Of a DNA stretch of 64,000 nucleotides, positions 25,208-32,735 are shown piece by piece. Location of the stretch: the NCBI RefSeq assembly GCF_918741275.1, contig NZ_CAKKNA010000011.1:62001-126000 (forward strand), written 5' to 3'. This DNA comes from Bacillus sp. CECT 9360. GTDB lineage: Bacteria > Bacillota > Bacilli > Bacillales > DSM-1321. The first letter of the stretch is position 1. Each line of letters opens with the position of its first letter. The notes below the pieces were generated by a model. That model worked only from the letters and a program-made list of their open reading frames with translations. It had not been told where the DNA came from and ran no database searches. Position numbers and translations under genes: made by a program.

Positions 25208-26440
25208 ATGGCCACTAACGCTAAACAAATAACACACGATAAATTATTAAATAACAGTAAATTCCTTCGTATATGGCTGGCAAGTTTATTTTCTGGGTTG
25301 TCTGTATCGATCTATTTGCTGTTAGAACAATGGTATATTGTAAATCATTTAGATTTAAACAAGTATTTGGGAATCATAATGATGGCAACAACTTTGCCGA
25401 GAGTATTGCTGATGGCATTTGGAGGAGTGCTTGCGGATCGAAATAAAAAAACGACGATTGTTTTTTTGTCACTTTTGACGAGGTTCATATTACTTTTACT
25501 TATGGCGCTTTTGTTTGAAATAGGATTATTAAAAATTGCTCCCTTATTTATATTTGCCTTATTGTTTGGGGCATTAGATGCTTTCTTTTGGCCGGCCAGA
25601 GACTCACTTATGCCATCGCTTATTCATAAAGAACAATTAATACAAGCAAATTCCTTCATACAAACGACTAATCAAATGTCTATGGTTCTTGGACCAGTTC
25701 TGGGAGCTCTGCTCATAAAAAACTTTTCATATACGATTGGGTTTATATCTATAGCATTTCTACTCTTAATAGGGGCCGTCTTGATTTTTTCAGTAAAGGA
25801 AGCCCCAAATGAATCTTCTCAAAAAAGCAGCTCATTTATACAAGATTTGCTTGAAGGTTTTAAATACGTGTTGGAGTCGAAATTCCTCATTGCTATTATG
25901 ATTACCTTTATTATGACGAATCTATTTTTTATTGGTCCTCTAATGTTAAGCATTCCTTTATATGCAGATGAAAAATTTGGTGGAGAACCGTTTATTTTAA
26001 GTGTGCTCCAAAGTACCTTTGCATTGGGTATGGTAACAGGTGCCTTGCTAATGGGATTCTTAAAAATAAAGGTGAAAAGAGGATCATTAATCATTGGCTT
26101 GTTATTTTTAGAAGGAATAGCACTTTTGCTATATAGTCAATTGGTTTACTTTTGGTTATCTGCCATTTTTTTATTTATCATTGGCATGGCCATTTCCAGT
26201 GTCAATATTCCAGTAATAAGTCTAGTTCAAGAAACAGTCGTAGAAGATAAATTAGGAAGAATCTTAAGCTTAATGACGATGGTGTCGATGGGCTTAATTC
26301 CAATCTCCTATGCTTTAGTCTCAGGGCTGCTCAATTATAACATCGACATAGTCACAATATTAGCCATAGCCAGTTCCTTAATAATTGCTTTAAGTATCAT
26401 TTTATTTGCGAAGGGTACATCGCTTAAAGAAATAAATTAA
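25208..26440 (+). CDS. MFS transporter
   Basis: This is a 410-residue membrane protein with about twelve helices, of the major facilitator superfamily. Motif A is visible as GGVLADRNKKT near residue 78 and a long cytosolic loop with SSQKSSS lies near residue 200. It resembles the MefA/YfiS exporter group, which includes macrolide and other drug pumps, but the sequence does not decide the substrate. The ATG at 25208 follows GAGAGG and is preferred over the start at 25181. It is a single-gene unit. Confidence 0.88.
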   Translation: MATNAKQITHDKLLNNSKFLRIWLASLFSGLSVSIYLLLEQWYIVNHLDLNKYLGIIMMATTLPRVLLMAFGGVLADRNKKTTIVFLSLLTRFILLLLMALLFEIGLLKIAPLFIFALLFGALDAFFWPARDSLMPSLIHKEQLIQANSFIQTTNQMSMVLGPVLGALLIKNFSYTIGFISIAFLLLIGAVLIFSVKEAPNESSQKSSSFIQDLLEGFKYVLESKFLIAIMITFIMTNLFFIGPLMLSIPLYADEKFGGEPFILSVLQSTFALGMVTGALLMGFLKIKVKRGSLIIGLLFLEGIALLLYSQLVYFWLSAIFLFIIGMAISSVNIPVISLVQETVVEDKLGRILSLMTMVSMGLIPISYALVSGLLNYNIDIVTILAIASSLIIALSIILFAKGTSLKEIN

Positions 26441-26520
26441 TAGATATTTTTGTTGAATAATTGGTAGTTTTGAATACGGTTTTATAATAACTTTTATTTT
26501 AATAAGGAGCGGGGCCCATA

Positions 26521-26871
26521 ATGGAACCAGTTAAGATAAATTATAATAATTTAGTCTTCAAAGCTGTAAGCAATTCTGAAAACGGGGAAACATCTTCGGA
26601 GACAGTTTTTCATTACAAGCAGGAAGGGAACATATTGCACGCTACCTATAAAGGCGGTTCTATTTTGTATGGCAGTTTAGTCGGAACCGTTGATGAAGAA
26701 AACAGACTCCATTTTAGATATAACCAGGTGAATAAAAACTATCAAATGCGGAGCGGCTTGTGTACTTCAACACCCGAAGTTTTACCTGATGGTCGCATCC
26801 GTTTATATGAGAAGTGGCAATGGACGGTTGATGAAAACAGTAGTGGTGAATCGATAATTGAAGAAGTTTAG
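26521..26871 (+). CDS. Small beta-barrel-like protein, often mis-named N-acetylglutamate synthase
   Basis: This is a 116-residue protein. Strand-rich repeats such as NILHATYKGGSILYGSLVG and NRLHFRYNQVN, then GRIRLYEKWQW, point to a small lipocalin-like barrel. Relatives in Bacillus genomes carry the label 'n-acetylglutamate synthase', which this short sequence does not support because it lacks acetyltransferase motifs. A strong AAGGAGCGG precedes the ATG and a terminator follows. The function is unknown. Confidence 0.75.
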   Translation: MEPVKINYNNLVFKAVSNSENGETSSETVFHYKQEGNILHATYKGGSILYGSLVGTVDEENRLHFRYNQVNKNYQMRSGLCTSTPEVLPDGRIRLYEKWQWTVDENSSGESIIEEV

Positions 26872-26882
26872 GACATCTAATT

Positions 26883-26908
26883 GAAGCTGCGGATTTGCAG
26901 CTTTTTTC
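26883..26908 (+). terminator. Intrinsic terminator
   Basis: GAAGCTGC / GCAGCTTTTTTC, an 8-bp stem with a six-T tail, directly after the small barrel protein gene. Confidence 0.85.
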
Positions 26909-27010
26909 ATTTCCAGACGAAACTAAACAACCTGAGCTCCAATGTATATTGAACTGAGGCTGCTTAATAATGCTTATTAATTAATGTCTATTTGACAGGA
27001 GTCATTCTAG

Positions 27011-27160
27011 ATATTTAAAGGACAAGCACCACTAGGTCTTGGTCTTTTTACAAGCTCACCACTGCAATTTGGAAATGACTTTTGGGTGTCTATTGGTTGG
27101 ATGGTGCTAATCATAATGATTTCATATATATCTGGAATGAAAGTTTATAGGAGAGTATAA
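27011..27160 (+). pseudogene. C-terminal remnant of a membrane transport protein
   Basis: An open frame without a start encodes APLGLGLFTSSPLQFGND, then a membrane helix (FWVSIGWMVLIIMISYISG), then a short basic tail before a TAA at 27158-27160. This is how the last segment of ABC-2-type permeases commonly looks. The rest of the gene is not present. Confidence 0.4.
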
Positions 27161-27581
27161 GCAACTATTAATATTTGATTAAATACAATCTCAGTTCATG
27201 TTGTTTTCGATTTGAAATAAAGATCACGTTGAAGAGAATATCAATAATTTTTCCGAAAGATGATGAATAATTACAGGGATTTATAAATGCCTCAATGGAA
27301 TACGGATAACCATCAACTTTAGTTAACTTGCATCACCGGTAAAGCACAGACACATTTTTATATTTTAAAGAAAAGTGTGATAGACAATCTTTAAGAAAGA
27401 AGATTATTTTTTTGAAATAAAGAGGCAGGAAAATTGAAGAACAAATGACTAACTTTGTTGTTATTCTATAAGTAGAGCTTATCAATATAATTAATAACTT
27501 TGTATTTTTTTTATTGTGCGAATTTACATATAATGGACATGAACAAAGTAATATTTATCTTATATCCAAGGGGGAATATGA
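27161..27581. other. Gene-free AT-rich stretch
   Basis: No supported coding frame, repeat or RNA signature is visible between the permease remnant and the VOC gene. Confidence 0.5.
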
Positions 27582-27956
27582 ATGCCTTTTATTTTTAAAG
27601 CAATTGACCATATTCAACTCGCTGCTCCGAAGGGTAGTGAAGATACTGCAAGAAAGTTTTTTAAGGATATTTTAGGTTTCGATGAAGTGGAAAAACCTGA
27701 GAAATTAAAGAAACGTGGCGGTGTTTGGTTTGCATTTGAAAATTATCAAATACATATAGGCATTGAAGAACCTTTCTCTCCAGCTAAAAAGGCACATCCT
27801 GCATTCGAAGTAGAAAATATAGAGGAATTAAAAAAACATCTGCGAACAAATAATGTTGATGTTATTGATGACGATAACCTTCCCGGAGCTAAAAGATTCT
27901 ACATTTCGGACCCTTTTGGTAACCGAATGGAATTGTTAGAGTGGATAAAAGAATGA
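27582..27956 (+). CDS. VOC-family (glyoxalase/dioxygenase fold) protein
   Basis: This is a 124-residue intact VOC protein. The paired beta-alpha-beta-beta-beta units are visible: IDHIQLAAPKG...FFKDILGF, then HPAFEVENIEELKKHL, and the terminal FYISDPFGNRMELLEW with the metal-ligand Glu. His of DHIQLA, His near residue 65 (QIHIGIEE) and the last Glu can form the metal site. Members detoxify or modify small molecules, often thiol conjugates or antibiotics. AAGGGGGAA precedes the ATG. Two other VOC genes in the window are broken (46218 and 56761). Confidence 0.9.
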   Translation: MPFIFKAIDHIQLAAPKGSEDTARKFFKDILGFDEVEKPEKLKKRGGVWFAFENYQIHIGIEEPFSPAKKAHPAFEVENIEELKKHLRTNNVDVIDDDNLPGAKRFYISDPFGNRMELLEWIKE

Positions 27957-27975
27957 TAAAATTTTTTTAGTTTGG

Positions 27976-27999
27976 AGGCTGTGGTTGCAGCCTTTTTCT
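27976..27999 (+). terminator. Intrinsic terminator of the VOC gene
   Basis: AGGCTG (27976-27981) pairs with CAGCCT (27988-27993), followed by TTTTTC. Confidence 0.75.
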
Positions 28000-28106
28000 T
28001 ATTATGCTAACTGGCAGTTTGGTTAAAGAATGGAACTGTTATTTTATGTATAATTAAAAAACCCTAGATGGTTACGAGAAAAATTAAAGGTAGGGAGAAT
28101 ATCTTA

Positions 28107-28646
28107 GTGAAAAAAACAGCAGTATTATTATATCCTCAATTTAGCGAATATGAATTAAGTATAGCTTTGTCCGTTTTAATGCAAGGAAATAAACCAATTG
28201 TTACTGTTGGATTCACCAATCAATTAATTAAAGGTGAGTCAGGGTTATCTTGTGTAGCCGATTCATATGTTGATGAAATTAATCCTGACGAGATAGATAG
28301 CATCTTATTACCGGGCTGTATGGACATTATGTCCCTAACAGACGAAGTAAGACTTTTTGATTTCATTAAAAAAGTGACTACAAAAGAAACAGTAATTGCG
28401 AGCATATCCAGTTCTCCATTTCTTTTAGCAAAAGCAGGTGTTTTAACAGGAAAAAAATATACTGTTGGGATGACTGAGGAAAATAGGGATATGGTGGGTG
28501 TGTTTGAAAAAGAGAACTATTCAAATGAAATGGTAGTTCAAGATGGAAACATCATTACTGCAAGGGGACGAGGGTTTATTAGATTTGGTATTTATTTAGG
28601 GAAGGCGTTAAACCTTGAATTTGATGAAAGATGGTATCAAGAGTAA
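28107..28646 (+). CDS. DJ-1/PfpI-like protein without the usual cysteine
   Basis: This is a 179-residue protein of the DJ-1/PfpI (class I glutamine amidotransferase-like) fold: VLLYPQFSEYELSIALSVL at the N-terminus, ILLPGCMDIM, then the nucleophile elbow region VIASISSSPFLLAKAGVLTGKK. In active members a Cys stands in the elbow, but here the elbow reads SISSSP. So protease, glyoxalase or hydratase activity of the usual type is doubtful. The GTG start at 28107 follows AGGGAG, while the frame start at 28068 lacks a site. Preceded by a copy of the dispersed repeat. Confidence 0.78.
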   Translation: MKKTAVLLYPQFSEYELSIALSVLMQGNKPIVTVGFTNQLIKGESGLSCVADSYVDEINPDEIDSILLPGCMDIMSLTDEVRLFDFIKKVTTKETVIASISSSPFLLAKAGVLTGKKYTVGMTEENRDMVGVFEKENYSNEMVVQDGNIITARGRGFIRFGIYLGKALNLEFDERWYQE

Positions 28647-28744
28647 TTTAAGACTGTTATTCGACAAACGGTTGCTTTCGTATTATAAGGTCAACCAGTA
28701 AAGTGTCTACTCTATAGGGTACATTTTATCTTTATAAACAAAAA

Positions 28745-28768
28745 CACGAGCGGAAGTAGTCGCTCGTG
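28745..28768 (-). terminator. Intrinsic terminator of the SRPBCC gene
   Basis: CACGAGCG / CGCTCGTG, an 8-bp stem, followed on the minus strand by a T-rich TGTTTTTG. Confidence 0.75.
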
Positions 28769-28776
28769 ATTTTAAT

Positions 28777-29274
28777 TTAAGATGGATAATTAATTTTTCC
28801 TTTTTCAACTAATTGTTTTAACCCCTCAAACATATAACCCCAACCTTCTTCGGTTTGGCTATTATATTCATCATGTGCTTTTTCAATGTCTTCCTCAGTC
28901 CAACCTTCTTCGTGAGGTACGACAATCACTTGTGTGAAGGTCATTTCGCAGCCATTTTCAAAAGGTTTAATTTCAACGGTAATCCTGTCCTCTGTATCAC
29001 TAAATTGAGGCATTCTAAATGTTAAAACTAATTTACTTGGTGGGTGAACCTCTATGTACTCACCAACTGCCCTGTAATCTTTACCTTCTCTATGGTCGAC
29101 GATTTCCCAAGAACCACCTACGCGAGGATCATTTTTTGTCACTTTATTCGTTGTTTCCATTGTAAAAAACCATTTTCTCATCATTTCTGGGTTCAGCCAA
29201 GCATCAAATACTCTTTCCGCAGTGACATCAAAACGACGAGTCATAGTAAGAGTTGTTGTTGATGTGTTAACCAT
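28777..29274 (-). CDS. SRPBCC (AHSA1-like) domain protein
   Basis: This is a 165-residue SRPBCC-fold protein. Typical segments are MTRRFDVTAERVFDAWLNPE, then MRKWFFTMETTN, VGGSWEIVDHREGKDYRAVG and the last helix EEGWGYMFEGLKQLV. The ATG at 29274 has AAAGGATG upstream and is preferred over the ATG at 29283. It lies 49 bp behind an ArsR-type regulator gene in the same direction. The ArsR + SRPBCC pair is frequent in Bacillaceae, where the regulator and its partner share an operon. The ligand is unknown. Confidence 0.88.
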   Translation of the reverse strand: MVNTSTTTLTMTRRFDVTAERVFDAWLNPEMMRKWFFTMETTNKVTKNDPRVGGSWEIVDHREGKDYRAVGEYIEVHPPSKLVLTFRMPQFSDTEDRITVEIKPFENGCEMTFTQVIVVPHEEGWTEEDIEKAHDEYNSQTEEGWGYMFEGLKQLVEKGKINYPS

Positions 29275-29323
29275 TTTTATCATCCTTTACTAAATAATTT
29301 AATTATAAAATTGTACGAATAAT

Positions 29324-29665
29324 CTAATGTTCCTCCTTTTTTGCTTTATTTAGCTCACGTTCAAAAACGTCAAACTGCCTGTTCCAAAAACGCTCATAAA
29401 AACGAAGCCATTCTGTTGCAGCTGATAACGAGTGGGGATTAAGACGACATATATGTGTTCGCCCTTCCACAGTCTTTTCAAGTAATCCTGCCCGTTCTAA
29501 AACTTTGATATGCTTAGAAATAGCTGCTAAAGACATATCAAAAGGTGCCGCCAGTTCTGAAACTGTGCGGTCATTAGAGGCAATAAGACGAACTATTTCT
29601 CTTCGAGTTGGGTCAGCCAAGGCTTGGAAAATATTATTTAGGTTATCATTATTTTGTTCAACCAT
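29324..29665 (-). CDS. ArsR-family transcriptional repressor
   Basis: This is a 113-residue winged-helix regulator. The ArsR/SmtB fold is seen in NIFQALADPTRREIVRLI, then the helix-turn-helix VSELAAPFDMSLAAISKHIKVLERAGLL and the wing EKTVEGRTHICRLNP. There is no metal-binding CxC motif, so it is the non-metal type linked with SRPBCC partners. The ATG at 29665 is preferred because the longer frame begins with an AT-rich non-family extension. Palindromes AACCATATGGTT overlap this start codon and lie 40 bp upstream. Confidence 0.9.
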   Translation of the reverse strand: MVEQNNDNLNNIFQALADPTRREIVRLIASNDRTVSELAAPFDMSLAAISKHIKVLERAGLLEKTVEGRTHICRLNPHSLSAATEWLRFYERFWNRQFDVFERELNKAKKEEH

Positions 29666-29711
29666 ATGGTTAAATATAATAGATAAAACAAAATAATTCA
29701 ACCATTTGGTT
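29660..29711 (-). promoter_or_regulatory. Two ArsR-type operators around the arsR start
   Basis: AACCATATGGTT (29660-29671) is a perfect 12-bp palindrome and covers the start codon. AACCATTTGGTT (29700-29711) is a one-mismatch copy. Both are followed by AAAT, and their centres are 40 bp apart. This is the layout of autorepression by a dimeric ArsR protein. Confidence 0.7.
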
Positions 29712-29933
29712 AAATGAATTTTGTACTTTATTATTTTTAACAGATTCGTGTAATGTATAAAATTCATGAAGCATTACTTTGTAATGAGGAATACTTTTTG
29801 TGTCTAAATTTAGGGAGATAAAGAGGGTTCTTATGAAATGGTATAATGTAATAGGATAAAAATTTATTGTTATTCGATAAATTATGTATTATATTAAGAT
29901 TAGTCTAACGATAAACAAGCGAGGTGCTTTTTG

Positions 29934-30410
29934 ATGAAACAAGGAACAACACTTTTTTTAAAGGTAGCCGTTTTTATTATTGGAATAACCATTCTATCCT
30001 TGTGTATTTTTTATTTGCCTTGGTCAGCAAATTATACGACAGAAAGATTTCCAGAGTTTTCTCATTTGAAATATCCTGTGTTAATCGGTTTAAATGTTAC
30101 GACTATTCCATTTTTCTTTGCTCTGTATCAGGCTTTAAAGCTTTTAAACTATATTGAAAATAAAAAAGCTTTCTCGGATTTATCTGTAAAGACATTACAT
30201 TATATAAAATACTGTGCAATTTCAATCAGTGTATTATATGTATTAGGTGGTATAGTTCTTATTTTAGAAAGTGCTTTGCATCCAGGAATTGCAATTATAG
30301 GTTTTATCATTATTTTTTCTTCTGTTGTTATCGCACTTTTTACGACTGTCCTTCAGATGCTATTAAAAAATGCTCTGGATATAAAATCAGAAAGCGATTT
30401 AACGGTCTGA
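29934..30410 (+). CDS. DUF2975 membrane protein
   Basis: This is a 158-residue membrane protein with four hydrophobic segments, about residues 8-28, 45-65, 95-118 and 123-145. It has the DUF2975 pattern FFFALYQALKLLNYIENKKAFSDLSVKTL in the middle. The function of DUF2975 is not established. The ATG at 29934 follows GAGGTG. The next gene, a YozG-type helix-turn-helix regulator, begins within a few bases of its stop. This pairing is a common two-gene module in Firmicutes. Confidence 0.85.
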   Translation: MKQGTTLFLKVAVFIIGITILSLCIFYLPWSANYTTERFPEFSHLKYPVLIGLNVTTIPFFFALYQALKLLNYIENKKAFSDLSVKTLHYIKYCAISISVLYVLGGIVLILESALHPGIAIIGFIIIFSSVVIALFTTVLQMLLKNALDIKSESDLTV

Positions 30411-30420
30411 GGTGAAAAGA

Positions 30421-30636
30421 TTGGCGATTATAATAAATATTGATGTAATGTTGGCAAAAAGAAAAATGAGTGTAACAGAACTTTCCGAAAGAGTAGGGAT
30501 AACAATGGCAAACCTTTCTATTTTGAAAAATGGAAAGGCAAAAGCGATTAGATTATCAACTCTAGAAGCCATTTGTAAAGCTTTGGACTGTCAACCTGGC
30601 GATATCTTAGAATATAGGAGCAACGAAGAAATCTAG
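30421..30636 (+). CDS. YozG-type helix-turn-helix regulator
   Basis: This is a 71-residue Xre/Cro-type regulator. The whole protein is one helix-turn-helix domain: IINIDVMLAKRKMSVTELSE, then VGITMANLSILKNGKAKAIR and LEAICKALDCQPGDILEY. TTG at 30421 gives the family N-terminus (AIIINID...) with GAGGTG six bases upstream. A GTG at 30412 would overlap that site. It is almost certainly co-transcribed with the DUF2975 gene and may repress it. Confidence 0.88.
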   Translation: MAIIINIDVMLAKRKMSVTELSERVGITMANLSILKNGKAKAIRLSTLEAICKALDCQPGDILEYRSNEEI

Positions 30637-30832
30637 AGAAACTAACTAGAAGTTTATTGGAGTAAATTGTAAGGATACAAAATAAAGTTAAACCTAACTA
30701 CAAGTAGTAAGGAAAATAAATATGGAAAATGAACAGGTAAAGGTATTTGGATAAAAAAATATTAATTAATGGGATTACTTGTTAAAAAAGATTTTTGAAT
30801 GCTAACGCCACGATGAAAATAGGAGGGGGATA

Positions 30833-31088
30833 ATGAGTAAAAAATAAAAAATTACATTTGTTTAACCTAATTGCAGGAATAATTATTATTGGTATGATGA
30901 TACAGGCAATTGTATCTGGTAGTAACAACCTTCCATATGTAGTCATATTATTATATGTTCTATCTTATTTGTTACAAAAGGCGAATTTTAAGGGAATAAC
31001 CAAGTTTGTTGGTTTGACAATTACAATTTTACTTTTAATTTGGTCATTAATGTTTTTGTTAGATTTTATTTTTCCTTTTGCCCCATAG
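30833..31088 (+). pseudogene. Small membrane protein gene with a frameshift in an A-run
   Basis: A strong AGGAGGGGG site is followed by ATG AGT AAA AAA TAA, stopping after four codons. One base away, a long frame (from about 30846 to 31088) reads KKLHLFNLIAG and then two or three membrane helices ending FIFPFAP. Joining the two across the A-run at 30839-30851 would restore a normal ~85-residue protein. Either the gene has a recent one-base indel, or the homopolymer was misread. A TTG at 30858 could start the second part alone but has no ribosome binding site. Confidence 0.55.
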
Positions 31089-31203
31089 ATAAACCAATAC
31101 CACAGTATTAATATTCTTCACTTAAGTGCTTTTCATATGATTATCTTATTATGCTAACGGGGCGCTTTGGTTGAACAAGAAAAAGTACATATAGGAGATT
31201 ACA

Positions 31204-31983
31204 ATGGAAAAGAACGAGATACCGTCTCCAATGGGGAAAGAGTTTTTTGTGCAAGTTAGTGATTTAAAACTATATGCAAAGTTGTATGGCGAAAAGAAAG
31301 AAAAACCAACTGTTGTAATGGATGCCGGGTATGGAGACTATTCCAAGGCCTGGAATTCGATAATCCCTAAAATTTCTATGCTAACGGAAGTGCTTGTTTA
31401 TGATAGAGCGGGATTAGGAAAGAGCGAAAAAAGCTCTAATCCCAGAACGAGCCAAGAAATGGTTAAAGAGTTGAAAGAACTTCTGACGGTAATGAAGATA
31501 AAACCTCCATATCTATTAGTAGGTCATTCTTATGGGGGAGTAAACACAAGGATCTATGCTACAGAGTATCCTGACGATGTTGCTGGACTTATCTTGGTTG
31601 ATTCTACCCCGGAAAATTATAATGAAACGTTTCTCCCAACTATGCCGATAGATTTTCAAGAAGCATATAATAAACAATTTATTTATGAGGGTACCTATGA
31701 TGAATTTATGGAAAGCTTGCAACAACTAAAACAAACGAGAAGGCCATTAAATGTTCCGTTGATTGTTTTATCAGCTGGGAAAAAAGCTCATTATTCTAAA
31801 GAATCTCAGGAATTGTGGAATGACATGCAAAAGGAGATCCTTGATATATCTGCAAAAAGTGAGCTTATCATTGCGGAAAATAGTGCTCATTATATACAGA
31901 ACGATGAACCCGTTGTAGTGATTAGTGCGATAAAACGAATTTTATCAGATGGTATTTTACGGATAAAGGAAAATCTAATGTAA
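31204..31983 (+). CDS. Alpha/beta hydrolase
   Basis: This is a 259-residue alpha/beta-hydrolase fold enzyme. The oxyanion region is VVMDAGYGDYSKAW. The nucleophile elbow is VGHSYGGVN, with the Ser near residue 108, and a likely catalytic His is in IIAENSAHYIQND near the C-terminus. An Asp in ILVDSTP or near LIVLSAGKK completes the triad. The cap domain (about 145-195) is short. The substrate is unknown. AGGAG precedes the ATG. It follows a copy of the dispersed repeat and is a single gene. Confidence 0.88.
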   Translation: MEKNEIPSPMGKEFFVQVSDLKLYAKLYGEKKEKPTVVMDAGYGDYSKAWNSIIPKISMLTEVLVYDRAGLGKSEKSSNPRTSQEMVKELKELLTVMKIKPPYLLVGHSYGGVNTRIYATEYPDDVAGLILVDSTPENYNETFLPTMPIDFQEAYNKQFIYEGTYDEFMESLQQLKQTRRPLNVPLIVLSAGKKAHYSKESQELWNDMQKEILDISAKSELIIAENSAHYIQNDEPVVVISAIKRILSDGILRIKENLM

Positions 31984-32029
31984 TTATTAAGGAGACTGAG
32001 AACGCAGAAAAAAGGACAATTAGAGGTGT

Positions 32030-32326
32030 TTTAACCTAAATGAGACAATTATAGACCAAAATGACTACACAAATTTTATTGTAAGTGAAGTCAAAGATCA
32101 TGTAATACGAATAGCTGTAATCAATGGAGAATTCCATTGGCATAAACATGAGGATTGTGATGAATTATTTTATGTATTAGAAGGTGAACTTTTCATAGAC
32201 TTCGAAAACGATGAAGCAGTTTGATAATACCAGGTGAAATATTTACTATACATGCAAATAGAGTGCTCGAATTCGTTCAAATGAACGGACAGTTAATATG
32301 GGCTTTGAAAAGGCAAGTAATGATAT
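32030..32326 (+). pseudogene. Decayed cupin-domain gene
   Basis: The frame has no start codon. It reads NETIIDQNDYTNFIVSEVKD, then the cupin motif 1 INGEFHWHKHEDCDELFYVL and EGELFIDFEN before a TGA at 32224. Downstream, shifted frames show IIPGEIFTIHANRVL-like and LIWALKRQVMI pieces, the expected second cupin motif. So the gene lost both its start and its frame. Functional cupins of this kind bind a metal through these histidines. Confidence 0.6.
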
Positions 32327-32401
32327 AGGGAGAGATTATTTCTGCTGGGTACCATACATAAGTAGGAATGCTGCTACTAAATGGATGGAGATAAAAAAAT
32401 G

Positions 32402-32426
32402 CCCGTTGACTTTGATAGCAACGGGA
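32402..32426 (-). terminator. Intrinsic terminator of the signal-peptide gene
   Basis: CCCGTTG pairs with CAACGGG. On the minus strand the stem is followed by CATTTTTTT. It lies about 30 bp after the signal-peptide stop codon. Confidence 0.8.
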
Positions 32427-32457
32427 ACAAATTAATATTATGCAATAAGGCAGTTCT

Positions 32458-32592
32458 TTAAGTTAAAGATGTAGGCTTAATTGTCATAGGACCTGGTTGA
32501 GACTCAGCGATTATACGCTCGTCATTCGCCACCTTACTAAAACCAAAAACACCAACAAGAATTAATGATAGTAAAATAGTCTTTTTAAACAT
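32458..32592 (-). CDS. Candidate NprX/Phr-type quorum-sensing signal peptide precursor
   Basis: This is a 44-residue peptide with a perfect AAGGAGG site 8 bases before the ATG at 32592. The N-terminus is a Sec signal (MFKKTILLSLILVGVFGF), followed by a short hydrophilic part that ends AESQPGPMTIKPTSLT. This is the build of Phr, NprX and PapR precursors: exported, cut, and reimported as a short peptide through Opp. It lies 143 bp downstream of an NprR-like regulator in the same direction, as nprX does. The S-x-P of SQPGPMT recalls the NprX heptapeptide SKPDIVG, but the mature form is a guess. Confidence 0.72.
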   Translation of the reverse strand: MFKKTILLSLILVGVFGFSKVANDERIIAESQPGPMTIKPTSLT

Positions 32593-32735
32593 GGATTTTA
32601 CCTCCTTAACAGCTTTAAGTTAAGTATATTTAGAGAGTATGTTAATGAAAAGGGGTAAAATTTACATTTTTTAAGACTATTGGATACGTCTTTTTTCGAT
32701 AAAATTTTACTAGAAAGTAATATAATGCAGCTTCA

